A model generated the notes under the pieces. That model was not told the origin of the DNA. It saw only the letters and a list, made by a program, of their open reading frames with translations, and did not search any database. A program made the position numbers and the translations under genes. Below, in pieces: positions 1 to 7,248 of a stretch of DNA of 14,871 bases (position 1 is its first letter; the number at the start of each line of letters is the position of its first letter). Source of the DNA: Dehalococcoidia bacterium UBA2979 (GTDB lineage: Bacteria > Chloroflexota > Dehalococcoidia > UBA2979); NCBI GenBank assembly GCA_002348225.1, contig DEAP01000081.1, positions 1 through 14,871 on the forward strand, given 5' to 3'.

Positions 1-1
1 T

Positions 2-1189
2 GATGAAGATCGAGAAAATGAAGGAGACATAGTCATCGCTGCGGAGTATTGCTCAGCAGAACAGGTGAACTTCATGGTCACACATGCCAGAGGATTGATC
101 TGTGTCCCCATGACGGAATCAAGGGCTGATCACCTAGAGCTACCCCCTATGACTGATCGAAATACCGCACCACTTGGAACAGCCTTCACAATCTCTGTCG
201 AGGCTCGAGAGGGTGTCACGACCGGAATATCTGCCGCCGACCGAGCCCGGACAATACAACTACTAGCAGATCCTCAGGCGGGGCCAGATGATTTCTCCCG
301 GCCTGGCCACATTTTTCCGCTCCGAGCAAAGGACGGCGGGGTGCTCGTACGCGCAGGACAGACAGAAGCTTCGGTCGATTTATGCCGAATGGCTGGCTTA
401 TCTTCCACCGCGGTCGTGTGCGAAATCATGAGCGAGGATGGGTCTATGGCCCGAATGCCTGAGCTCGAACAATTCGCATCGCAACATGATTTATACATTC
501 TAACTGTGGCGGATCTTATATCGTATCGACTGGCGAAAGAAAGACTTATTGAACGTGGTGAGGATACATCACTTCCCACTACGCATGGGAACTTTCGCGC
601 TATCGGATATAGGACGCTGATCGATACCAAGGAGCATGTCGCCCTAGTGATGGGTGATGTCACCACACCAGAACCCGTACTAGTAAGAGTCCACGACAAA
701 TGCCTGACCGGAGACTCATTCGGCTCTCTTCGATGTGATTGCGGAGGACAACTCGAATCCGCCATGAAGTTAGTCGAAGAGGCTGGACGAGGCGTGATCC
801 TTTACATGGATCAAGAAGGTCGAGGCATCGGATTACATAACAAATTAGCGGCATACAAACTGCAAGAAGAAGAGGGCTTAGATACCTTTGAAGCCAATGA
901 GGCGTTGGGACTTCCTGCAGAAAATCGAGAATATGGGATTGGAGCCCAAATATTGGTTGACCTTGGTGTTCGGAAAATGCGCCTTATGACAAACAGTCCC
1001 GTAAAGATACGAGAACTGGAGGCAGTTGGCGCCTTGCGAGGGGCTGGCCTGGATGGATATGGACTCGAGGTTGTGGAAAGAGTCCCCATAGAGGTGAAAG
1101 CTAATCCTCACAATATTAGTTATCTGGCCGCGAAGCGAGACAAAATGGGGCATCTATTCGAACAACAAATGCCAGGATCTGGTGTTTGA
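2..1189 (+). CDS. ribBA: Bifunctional 3,4-dihydroxy-2-butanone 4-phosphate synthase / GTP cyclohydrolase II, 5' end cut by the window
   Basis: This cytosolic enzyme starts both branches of riboflavin synthesis: ribulose 5-phosphate to dihydroxybutanone phosphate, and GTP to diaminopyrimidine phosphate. The reading frame is already open at base 2, where it encodes the acidic active-site motif DEDRENEGD of the RibB domain, so the true start lies upstream and only about 25-40 residues should be missing. THARGLIC and the segment around RPGHIFPLRA complete the RibB domain. The RibA half begins near PTTHGNFRA and shows the zinc-binding pattern C-x10-C-x-C (CLTGDSFGSLRCDC), the catalytic stretch DQEGRGIGL and the usual C-terminal KRDKMGHL. 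Both halves look intact, so the protein should be truly bifunctional. ribH follows directly with overlapping or abutting codons, which indicates one operon. Recognition is certain; only the start is unseen. Confidence 0.97.
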   Translation, partial: DEDRENEGDIVIAAEYCSAEQVNFMVTHARGLICVPMTESRADHLELPPMTDRNTAPLGTAFTISVEAREGVTTGISAADRARTIQLLADPQAGPDDFSRPGHIFPLRAKDGGVLVRAGQTEASVDLCRMAGLSSTAVVCEIMSEDGSMARMPELEQFASQHDLYILTVADLISYRLAKERLIERGEDTSLPTTHGNFRAIGYRTLIDTKEHVALVMGDVTTPEPVLVRVHDKCLTGDSFGSLRCDCGGQLESAMKLVEEAGRGVILYMDQEGRGIGLHNKLAAYKLQEEEGLDTFEANEALGLPAENREYGIGAQILVDLGVRKMRLMTNSPVKIRELEAVGALRGAGLDGYGLEVVERVPIEVKANPHNISYLAAKRDKMGHLFEQQMPGSGV

Positions 1190-1190
1190 T

Positions 1191-1676
1191 ATGGGTCGAA
1201 TCCTTGGCACAGACGAGCTTTATGTGCAAAATGCTCGAGTAGCTATCGTCGTGTCAATGTTCAACGAACAGATCACTACGCTACTCCATAGCGGGGCGGT
1301 TAGTACAGCAACCAAATACGGTGCTGATCCGGAGGCACTCGATACTTATTGGGTAACTGGTGCTTTTGAAATTCCTCTGATCGCTCTTGAGCTTGCTGAG
1401 AGTGGACGGTATGAGGCCATCTGTGGACTTGGAGCAATCATTAGAGGTGAAACACCCCACTTCGATTTTGTTGCAAGTGAAACAGGTTCAGGCATCATGC
1501 GTGCTTGTATAGACTCTCGTGTCCCTATATCGTTTGGAATTCTCACCACAGATAACCTAGGGGATGCGTCAGAACGTTCGGGTGGACGAGTTGGAAATAA
1601 AGGCGAAGAAGCTATGTATGCTGCACTACATTCTGCTTCGCTAATTCGGTCGATTCGAGCGGAGCAGAGTTTATGA
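1191..1676 (+). CDS. ribH: 6,7-dimethyl-8-ribityllumazine synthase
   Basis: Lumazine synthase condenses the RibB product (dihydroxybutanone phosphate) with 5-amino-6-ribitylaminouracil, the penultimate step to riboflavin. Family motifs are clear: FNEQIT near the N-terminus, GAFEIP, the active-site block GAIIRGETPHFDFV with the catalytic His, LTTDN, and the phosphate-binding GNKGEEA near the C-terminus. At about 161 aa it has normal family length. Two starts are possible. ATG at 1191 lies 1 nt after the ribBA stop with AGGA at 1174-1177, a long spacing. GTG at 1182 overlaps ribBA by 8 nt with the same AGGA only 4 nt away. I prefer the ATG, but the choice affects only three residues. The stop overlaps the next ORF as ATGA, implying translational coupling. 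Riboflavin synthase (ribE) and ribD are not in the window and may lie upstream. Confidence 0.96.
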   Translation: MGRILGTDELYVQNARVAIVVSMFNEQITTLLHSGAVSTATKYGADPEALDTYWVTGAFEIPLIALELAESGRYEAICGLGAIIRGETPHFDFVASETGSGIMRACIDSRVPISFGILTTDNLGDASERSGGRVGNKGEEAMYAALHSASLIRSIRAEQSL

Positions 1677-1951
1677 GCGATTCTCGACCGTCGAGAGGTG
1701 AACGGATAGAAGATGTCACCCAAAATGCGGTACGGCTTGCCCACCGTGTCGTCGACAGGTTCCCACAGGTCAAACGAAAGCATATGGTCGTGGCTGGCGG
1801 GGCTGCCCTATCATCGGCCATCATTGCGGCAGCAGCCGTCGCAGTTGCTAGAAGGATCAATTCAGGTTCGTCTGAGGACGATGCCGTAAACGGTGTAACT
1901 GAGGGTGAACTCGAGCATCCTGACTCTGGCGCCAGATCGCGAAATAGCTAG
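1673..1951 (+). CDS. Small single-pass membrane protein of unknown function, last gene of the rib operon
   Basis: I do not recognise this 92-aa protein. It starts at an ATG that overlaps the ribH stop (ATGA at 1673-1676), a usual sign of a real, coupled gene. The first 36 residues are hydrophilic and Arg-rich. Residues 37-58 (around MVVAGGAALSSAII and the following Ala/Val run) form one probable transmembrane helix, ending at ARRI. The tail is acidic and Ser-rich. There are no Cys residues and no catalytic-looking motifs. The positive charges flanking the helix on both sides leave topology uncertain. Its stop TAG overlaps the dinB stop on the opposite strand. The amino-acid composition is protein-like and the overlap with ribH is tight, so it is probably expressed, but a chance ORF is not excluded. 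Confidence 0.6.
   Translation: MSDSRPSRGERIEDVTQNAVRLAHRVVDRFPQVKRKHMVVAGGAALSSAIIAAAAVAVARRINSGSSEDDAVNGVTEGELEHPDSGARSRNS
1948..1951. other. Palindromic CTAG carrying the stop codons of both convergent genes
   Basis: The plus-strand 92-aa ORF ends with TAG at 1949-1951, and dinB on the minus strand ends with TAG read from 1948-1950. The two stops therefore share the palindrome CTAG. This leaves no intergenic space for a dedicated bidirectional terminator, so the two transcripts must overlap at their 3' ends or terminate inside the opposing gene. This is seen directly in the sequence. Confidence 0.85.
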
Positions 1952-3129
1952 GTATTATCAAAGCCTCTCATCACTGCTTTGGACCCATATCGGTCTCGAA
2001 CTTCAGATATCGCATTATCTAATTGCTGTTGCTTCCCGCGATTTGCCATTTCAATATCCAGTTCGCGAGTACTATCTAATGATGGTTGGTAAGTGACATG
2101 ACCGAAACTACTTAGTGAAATACCAATCAACCTGATCGAGCGTCTTGGATTGTCACGCAGTTCATCTGTGAGCATTCCCTCGACAATTTTATAAATATCG
2201 GATGAAGAAGTGAGCGGGATAGCAACACTCGTTTGACGATTATTAATGACAAAATCTGCCCATCTGATTTTTATTCCTATTGTTCGTGCAGAGCGAGACT
2301 CTCTTAAAATATCTGAAGATATCGCCTCACTTAAAATCTGCAACTTAGATGAAAGAACGCCAACATCTGAAACATCTTGCGGAAAAGTTGTCTCACGTGA
2401 AATTGATTTCCTTTCGCGTCGGTGACTCTCGACCTTTGCAAAATCAAGGCCACGAGCTTTGTCGAAAATCGACTCTCCAATACGACCAAAACGCATCCGC
2501 AGGAATCGTTTATCAGACTTAGCAACATCGCCGATTGTCTCGAATCCAATTTGTTTAAGTGATTTTTCAAGAACTGGACCTACCGATGGCAGTTTTTTAA
2601 TCGCAAGATCTCTCATAAATACAGCATCATCGCCTGGAGGAACAACAATAAGACCATTGGGTTTCGCCAAAGCGGAACCTATCTTTGCTGCTGTCTTTGA
2701 GTTTGCCAGACCAGCTGAAACCACGAGACCTATTTCTGTTTTAATCGCATGCCGCATGGTTTCAATAAGCTGAAGTTCTTTTTCACTTGATTGGAAGTCC
2801 GAAAAATCCACGAACGCCTCATCAATAGACATTGACTCGACGACGGAAGTATATTCACGAAGTTTTTTGTGGAATCTCTCAGATATCCGGCGATATAAAT
2901 CTATACGAGGCTCAACAGATATCGCTGATGGACATAGTTTAAGGGCAACTTCCATAGGTTGAGCTGACCTGCAGCCAAATTGTCGAGCTTCATAAGATGC
3001 GCTGGTAACGACACCTCGGGGTCCTAGCCAGCCAACTAAGATAGGTTTACCGATTAGCGATGGATTTTCTAACCTTTCCACCTCTACAAAAAAAGAATCT
3101 AGATCAAAATGTGCTACCCGCTGGGTCAT
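1948..3129 (-). CDS. dinB: DNA polymerase IV (Y-family translesion polymerase)
   Basis: This Y-family polymerase copies past damaged bases with low fidelity and no proofreading. At 393 aa it is somewhat longer than E. coli DinB (351 aa). The catalytic carboxylates are visible: D9 in HFDLDSFF, and D103/E104 in SIDEAF. F14 occupies the steric-gate position that excludes ribonucleotides. The helix-hairpin-helix region (about 170-215, KKLPSVGPV...IGDVAKSD) and the little-finger domain follow. The C-terminus (RYGSKAVMRGFDNT) lacks an obvious terminal clamp-binding motif such as QLVLGL, so clamp contact may be internal or weak. The ATG start gives the conserved N-terminus directly. I saw no clear LexA box upstream, so SOS control is not shown. 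The gene is convergent with the rib operon and divergent from the HTH regulator at 3335. Confidence 0.95.
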   Translation of the reverse strand: MTQRVAHFDLDSFFVEVERLENPSLIGKPILVGWLGPRGVVTSASYEARQFGCRSAQPMEVALKLCPSAISVEPRIDLYRRISERFHKKLREYTSVVESMSIDEAFVDFSDFQSSEKELQLIETMRHAIKTEIGLVVSAGLANSKTAAKIGSALAKPNGLIVVPPGDDAVFMRDLAIKKLPSVGPVLEKSLKQIGFETIGDVAKSDKRFLRMRFGRIGESIFDKARGLDFAKVESHRRERKSISRETTFPQDVSDVGVLSSKLQILSEAISSDILRESRSARTIGIKIRWADFVINNRQTSVAIPLTSSSDIYKIVEGMLTDELRDNPRRSIRLIGISLSSFGHVTYQPSLDSTRELDIEMANRGKQQQLDNAISEVRDRYGSKAVMRGFDNT

Positions 3130-3334
3130 TCTATCAATCTCACTTATTCGTCTCGAAATAGCTTAACTCTAGATGCTGGGGACGAGTTGAATAAACACCA
3201 TAAATCTGACGTTATAACCCACCAAAATTTACGCTTTGTGCGTTAAGATTTTTAAACGGCTTTGGCCCACCAGGACTGATCAATAAAAATGATTCGGAGC
3301 GAGCTTACAAGTTCACGATTACGGAGACCCATGG
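3130..3334. promoter_or_regulatory. Region between divergent genes dinB and the HTH regulator
   Basis: These 205 bases hold no credible gene and must carry the start signals of dinB (leftward) and the regulator (rightward). A weak rightward sigma-70-like candidate is TTGGCC at 3262-3267 with TAAAAA at 3284-3289 (16-nt spacer), about 40 nt before the GGAG at 3323-3326 that precedes the ATG at 3335. A short dyad, ACGC-N5-GCGT at 3231-3243, lies in an AT-rich stretch and could be an operator. The heptamer CCCACCA occurs twice (3218-3224 and 3266-3272). None of these assignments is firm, and no convincing dinB promoter was found by eye. Confidence 0.3.
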
Positions 3335-3955
3335 ATGATCGATTCCGATGAAACCCTAGACAGCAGGGTCCGCCTAACTGTGGCGGCGAAACGCCTTGGT
3401 GTAAACGCGTCGACTCTCAGAAGGTGGGCCGACAGCGGTCAAGTTCCATCATATCGAACTGCCGGTGGGCATAGACGATTCTCCATGGCTGAACTTGATA
3501 CGATAATCTCGTCAAATGTAAATGGCGCACGGAATACAATAAGTAGTGCCGTGGTATCGAGGGTTCGTCGATCATTAGCGCACAAACCAAAGGACGCAGA
3601 ATGGAACAATCAATTCAAGGAAGCTGATCGTGAAGACTTCCGCAGAATTGGTGGGCGCCTGATCTCGATAGCGGACAACTACATCACTTCCCAACGAAAA
3701 CAACCTGAACTGGAGCAAGAGATAAGCTCTATTGGTCAGGAGTATGGGTTACTCCTCTATCAGCAAGCGATGTCCTTATCAAAGGCGGTAAATGCCTTTA
3801 TATATTTCCGAAGACAGATAGAAGAAACAACTAAAGAACTGAGTCGCGAGCGGAATTTGAACACCGTTGAAATAAGTAGAGCACAGATCAGAACCGGACT
3901 ACTCTGCGACCTAGTTCTTCAGGCTATTGCTGACGTCTACAACTCCAGAGACTAG
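3335..3955 (+). CDS. MerR/BldC-type helix-turn-helix regulator with C-terminal RsbRD-like helical domain
   Basis: This 206-aa protein is a probable DNA-binding regulator. Residues 14-54 form an excisionase/MerR-type winged HTH. LTVAAKRLGVNASTLRRW is the helix-turn-helix, and the wing is RTAGGHRRFS, a strongly conserved signature of this class. Residues about 95-206 are nearly all helical. They contain the pattern GLLLYQQAMSLSKAVNAFIY, which resembles the helical N-terminal domain of RsbRD/RsbT co-antagonists and similar sensors; that assignment is from family memory and is moderate only. The ATG at 3335 has GGAG 8 nt upstream. An out-of-frame ATG at 3331 reaches a stop within seven codons. 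The gene lies 35 nt or so before the cobalamin riboswitch and divergent from dinB, but nothing in the sequence shows that it controls either neighbour. Confidence 0.82.
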   Translation: MIDSDETLDSRVRLTVAAKRLGVNASTLRRWADSGQVPSYRTAGGHRRFSMAELDTIISSNVNGARNTISSAVVSRVRRSLAHKPKDAEWNNQFKEADREDFRRIGGRLISIADNYITSQRKQPELEQEISSIGQEYGLLLYQQAMSLSKAVNAFIYFRRQIEETTKELSRERNLNTVEISRAQIRTGLLCDLVLQAIADVYNSRD

Positions 3956-3989
3956 CTCATAGTTTGCTCGCAGGAGTCTTGTCAATTAG

Positions 3990-4133
3990 TCTCTGTACGT
4001 ACGGCGAAGTTCGGTGAGAATCCGACACTGTCCCGCAACTGTTGTTCTAGGATTTTGTATTTAGGCAAAGCCTAGCTAGTCAGGTCGCCCGTACGCAGTT
4101 CGTGATAATCCAAACCGCGAGGATACGGGAGGG
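3990..4133 (+). ncRNA. Cobalamin (B12) riboswitch in the 5' leader of the B12 importer operon
   Basis: The leader contains the conserved cobalamin aptamer core: GGTGAGAATCCGAC and CTGTCCCGCAACTGT within 4013-4042, a variable hairpin with TAGGC-AAA-GCCTA at 4062-4074, and the B12 box AGTCAGGTCGCCCG at 4078-4091. P1 can form between GTACG (3995-3999) and CGTAC (4090-4094). Downstream, GGGAGGG at 4127-4133 is the ribosome binding site of the importer gene. TACGGG at 4124-4129 is complementary to CCCGTA at 4088-4093, so the 3' strand of P1 could alternatively pair with the ribosome binding site region. There is no GC stem followed by a U tract, so control is more likely at translation initiation than by termination. 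Cobalamin riboswitches normally repress when cobalamin binds, and the gene downstream fits this class. Confidence 0.93.
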
Positions 4134-4137
4134 TCGA

Positions 4138-5448
4138 GTGACATTCGTCCAGTTTACACGTCAACATAAAAGCATATGGCTAAACATACTGATAGCTTCG
4201 ATCGCTGCTTTCGGGGTAGCGTGCACTACCGAAACAGACAGTGATGTAGTCGATACAGCAACAGTTCCATCAGCCACTGCCAGCAGCACTGTTGCCACAT
4301 CTACAAGTACCGGCCGAGGCACAGCTGACACTTTGGATGCACCTTCCACCAATTTGACTGATTCCTGTATCGAGCAAGGAGAATTTCATGCTGACCTCGA
4401 CTATTTTCCGGATAAAGTGTTAGTCAGAACCGCCGAAAATTTTGTAATTGAATATCACAATAGTTACAAAATACTCACCATCAATGGGACAGATTCTACA
4501 GATACCCGCTCATATACTTTGGTTCAGTGTGGTGCCGACGCCCCCACGGATCTAGAACATCCCATTATCAATATTCCAATTCGCTCAATGTTCCTTTCGT
4601 CCAGCACCCAATATCCCGGGATCACAATTCTTGGAAGTAAGGATGTGGTCACTGGCGTCGCACAGACAGGCTATATCACATCTACTGAATTGATGGCTCA
4701 TGTGATCGAAAATAATGTTACTGAATTCGCCGCAAATTTTGAAGTGGATACCGAAGCTGTAATAGCTGAAAAACCGGAGGTACTGCTCTCGAGTGGTTTC
4801 CCCGATCCCTCCTATTCCGTGCTCAGAGACCTAGAGATCCCTGTAATCGATTGGACTGACTGGCTCGAAACTAACCCAATCGGTCGTGCTGAATGGATGT
4901 ATGTCACTGCAGCACTACTGAATCGTGAAAAAATCGCGACCGCTTTCATCGATGAAGTGGAAAAAGAATACGGCAGACTAAGTGCGATGGCCTCAGAGCG
5001 GAGCGACCGACCGAAAGTCATGGTCGGTTCCGCCTTCCAAGGAACTTTCTATGCACCGGGAGGTGGATCGTACGTCGCCCAATTAGTGGACGATGCGGGA
5101 GGCGACTATATCTGGCGAACAGGTGAAGATACTGGATCTCTTTACCTAGACATCGAAACCGTTCTAGTAGAAGGTCAAACTGCTTCAATATGGATTGATG
5201 CACCGTCTCACTGGATCAATCTGAAGCAAGGCTTGATCGAAGACCCACGATATGCCGACCTAAACTCTATTCAGATGGAACAAGTTTGGAATCACACCCG
5301 ACTGGTAAATAAGAATGGCGCAGACGATTATTTCGAGCGAGCTGCATCACGACCTGATCTTCTCCTCGCTGATTTGATGAAAATATTTCACCCTGAAATC
5401 ATGTCGCATCACTCACTTGAATGGTATCTAAGGTTGCCACCGCAGTGA
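4138..5448 (+). CDS. btuF: B12-type ABC transporter substrate-binding lipoprotein
   Basis: This is the extracytoplasmic binding protein of the importer, of the Fe3+-siderophore/cobalamin type (Peripla_BP_2 fold), and should deliver cobalamin to the permease. I chose GTG at 4138 because GGGAGGG (4127-4133) lies just upstream. An in-frame GTG at 4102 would overlap the riboswitch region and place 12 extra residues before the signal. The 436-aa product starts with a basic segment, then a hydrophobic stretch ending FGVAC, where C29 is a plausible but imperfect lipobox Cys. A Ser/Thr-rich linker of about 40 residues follows, then the binding domain. Family-like features are the stretch PEVLLSSGFPDPSYSVL, then IPVIDWTDW, and a long helix AFIDEVEKEYGRL between lobes. 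Substrate is inferred mainly from the riboswitch; sequence alone would also allow heme or a siderophore. Confidence 0.88.
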   Translation: MTFVQFTRQHKSIWLNILIASIAAFGVACTTETDSDVVDTATVPSATASSTVATSTSTGRGTADTLDAPSTNLTDSCIEQGEFHADLDYFPDKVLVRTAENFVIEYHNSYKILTINGTDSTDTRSYTLVQCGADAPTDLEHPIINIPIRSMFLSSSTQYPGITILGSKDVVTGVAQTGYITSTELMAHVIENNVTEFAANFEVDTEAVIAEKPEVLLSSGFPDPSYSVLRDLEIPVIDWTDWLETNPIGRAEWMYVTAALLNREKIATAFIDEVEKEYGRLSAMASERSDRPKVMVGSAFQGTFYAPGGGSYVAQLVDDAGGDYIWRTGEDTGSLYLDIETVLVEGQTASIWIDAPSHWINLKQGLIEDPRYADLNSIQMEQVWNHTRLVNKNGADDYFERAASRPDLLLADLMKIFHPEIMSHHSLEWYLRLPPQ

Positions 5449-5458
5449 TCGTAGTCCT

Positions 5459-6499
5459 ATGCACAACTCCAGTTTCAAAGTGAAATTTTCATTCGGCCTG
5501 GCGGGGCTAGTCCTGCTCTCGGCTTCCGGTATTCTCATCGGCTCTACTTATATTCCACCAGAATCGACACTATCGATCCTACTCAATGACTCAGATGTTC
5601 CAAGAGCGTGGGAGATAATTATCTGGGACATCAGGATACCTAGAACACTCACTGCTCTTTCGGTAGGTGCTGGTTTGGGCATAGCGGGATTACAGATGCA
5701 GACGTTGTTCCGCAATCCAGTTGCTGATTCGTCTATTCTCGGAGTCACAGCGGGTGCAAGTTGGGGAGTGGCCCTGACTGTTCTGCTTGGCCAGTCATCA
5801 GCTGTAGGCCTTTTTGCTGTAGGCACCGGATGGGATTTTGTATCAACAGTAACCATAAGCGCGATCACGGGAGCACTCATAGTCCTTGTGGCAGTATTGT
5901 TTATTTCCCAGCGGGTTCATTCAATCGGAATTCTCCTCATCATTGGTCTTATGATTTCTTATGGATTGGCATCGGGCATTACACTTCTTGTCGCATACGC
6001 TGATCCCGAGAACATCCAGCGCTACCTCATATGGGGATTTGGTTCATTTCGAACCGTAGGCTGGCAAGGGCTAGCTATTTTGATGCCATCGCTACTGCTG
6101 AGTGTCGGCATAGCTTTGTATACTCTAAAGCAACTTAACGCCTTACTTTTTGGCGAGCCTTACGCTACATCAGTAGGGGTAAATATCACGAGGCTTCGAA
6201 TCTTGACCTTATCCAGTACAGCGATTTGTGCTGGAGTATCAACCGCATTCTGCGGGCCAATAACCTTTATTGGAATTGCGGCGCCGCACTTGGCTCGTTT
6301 TACTGTAGGGTCATCAGACCATCTAAAAATTGCACCCCTCACAGCGATCACTGGCGCAAGCATAGGCTTGATTGCAGAAATCATTGCCCAGTTACCTGGC
6401 CACAATTCCGTGCTGCCTTTAAATGCCGTTACTGCCCTTCTAGGTGCTCCTGTAGTCATATGGATACTAATCACCTACAGGAAGACCAGTCATGTCTAA
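5459..6499 (+). CDS. btuC: FecCD-family permease of the B12 ABC importer
   Basis: This 346-aa polytopic inner-membrane protein forms the transport channel, presumably as a homodimer. It shows the type II importer hallmarks: PRTLTALSVGAGLGIAG followed by QTLFRNPVADSSILGVTAGA, and in the C-terminal half FCGPITFIGIAAPHLAR, the region that contacts the ATPase. About ten hydrophobic segments are evident along the protein. Length is slightly above E. coli BtuC (326 aa). The start ATG at 5459 lies 10 nt after the btuF stop with a poor Shine-Dalgarno, so translation may depend on reinitiation or coupling. The 3' end overlaps the ATPase gene by 8 nt. Substrate assignment rests on the riboswitch and neighbours. 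Confidence 0.92.
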   Translation: MHNSSFKVKFSFGLAGLVLLSASGILIGSTYIPPESTLSILLNDSDVPRAWEIIIWDIRIPRTLTALSVGAGLGIAGLQMQTLFRNPVADSSILGVTAGASWGVALTVLLGQSSAVGLFAVGTGWDFVSTVTISAITGALIVLVAVLFISQRVHSIGILLIIGLMISYGLASGITLLVAYADPENIQRYLIWGFGSFRTVGWQGLAILMPSLLLSVGIALYTLKQLNALLFGEPYATSVGVNITRLRILTLSSTAICAGVSTAFCGPITFIGIAAPHLARFTVGSSDHLKIAPLTAITGASIGLIAEIIAQLPGHNSVLPLNAVTALLGAPVVIWILITYRKTSHV

Positions 6500-7199
6500 T
6501 CCACACAACCGTCCGCTACTTAGCACGTCCGATCTCGAGGTCGGGTACAAAGACAACAGCCTTTTGGTTGGACTCAATCTCACTGTTGGCACAGGAGAAA
6601 TTATCGTACTTATCGGAGACAACGGAACGGGCAAATCGTCACTCTTACGGACTCTTTCGGGCCTTCAGCGCAGACGCTCAGGCTCAATCACTATTGACGA
6701 GCAAGAACTATCCGAATTATCCGTCCATGACAGATCAAGGCAATTTGCGACTGTCTTCAGCGGAAGACCTGAGAATATCCTGATGACTGGATTTGAATAT
6801 GTAGGTCAAGGGCGATATCCCTTCACTGGCTGGAATGGACAATTACGTCAGCAGGATATCGAAATGACTCACCGCTGCATTCAGCAAACGAATGCAGACC
6901 ATCTTGTGGATAAAAGTATTAAATCAATTTCAGATGGCGAACTGCAACGACTGACATTAGCCCGAGCTCTAGCACAGGAACCCAATATACTTATCCTAGA
7001 CGAACCAACCTCATTCTTAGACAGAAAATCAAAGCAACTACTTGCCGACCTCATACGGGAGTTAGCGGAGAACCAAAACCTGTCAGCAATTATTGCTACA
7101 CACGATGTCGAATACTTCTCTCCCATAGCTTCCCAGACTTGGGAAATACCAACTGGAGCCCCCGCGGGAATCAATATGGCTCGAGGGGACGCTTGCTAA
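6492..7199 (+). CDS. btuD: ATP-binding subunit of the B12 ABC importer, with a variant signature motif
   Basis: This cytoplasmic ATPase powers the importer. In the 235-aa protein, Walker A is GDNGTGKS (42-49), Walker B is ILILD (166-170) with catalytic Glu at 171, and the H-loop His is 204 (ATHD). Two elements depart from the standard. The signature is SISDGELQR (145-153) instead of LSGGQ, and the Q-loop region reads ATVFSGRP (86-93) with no Gln where one is expected. From memory, similar SDGE signatures occur in FepC/heme-type importers, especially of Bacteroidetes, so this is a known variant and not evidence of inactivity. The start ATG at 6492 overlaps btuC by 8 nt. The C-terminus is short, so no accessory domain is present. 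This is the last gene clearly belonging to the B12 unit. Confidence 0.92.
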   Translation: MSNPHNRPLLSTSDLEVGYKDNSLLVGLNLTVGTGEIIVLIGDNGTGKSSLLRTLSGLQRRRSGSITIDEQELSELSVHDRSRQFATVFSGRPENILMTGFEYVGQGRYPFTGWNGQLRQQDIEMTHRCIQQTNADHLVDKSIKSISDGELQRLTLARALAQEPNILILDEPTSFLDRKSKQLLADLIRELAENQNLSAIIATHDVEYFSPIASQTWEIPTGAPAGINMARGDAC

Positions 7200-7248
7200 A
7201 ACACTTGCTACTATCAGCAGGTAACAATACGACTTGTACGGAGTTTGC

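Noticed and set aside
3130..3334. LexA/SOS box controlling dinB
   Set aside because: Neither CTG-N10-CAG in a suitable context nor GAAC-N4-GTTC was found by eye, so SOS control is not claimed.
4062..4074. TAGGC-AAA-GCCTA hairpin as an intrinsic terminator
   Set aside because: It is short, has no U tract, and is directly followed by the B12 box, so it is a peripheral stem of the riboswitch.
4102..4137. Upstream GTG at 4102 as the start of the B12 binding protein
   Set aside because: It has no ribosome binding site, sits in the riboswitch expression platform, and would place charged residues before the signal segment. GTG at 4138 follows GGGAGGG.
6226..6783. A 185-codon plus-strand frame across the btuC/btuD junction
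   Set aside because: It overlaps two recognised genes in another frame, and its Cys/His/Arg-rich composition is not protein-like.
7234..7248. TTG at 7234 as the start of the CoA-ligase alpha gene
   Set aside because: The only good Shine-Dalgarno (GGAG 7240-7243) lies downstream of it and serves the ATG at 7249.
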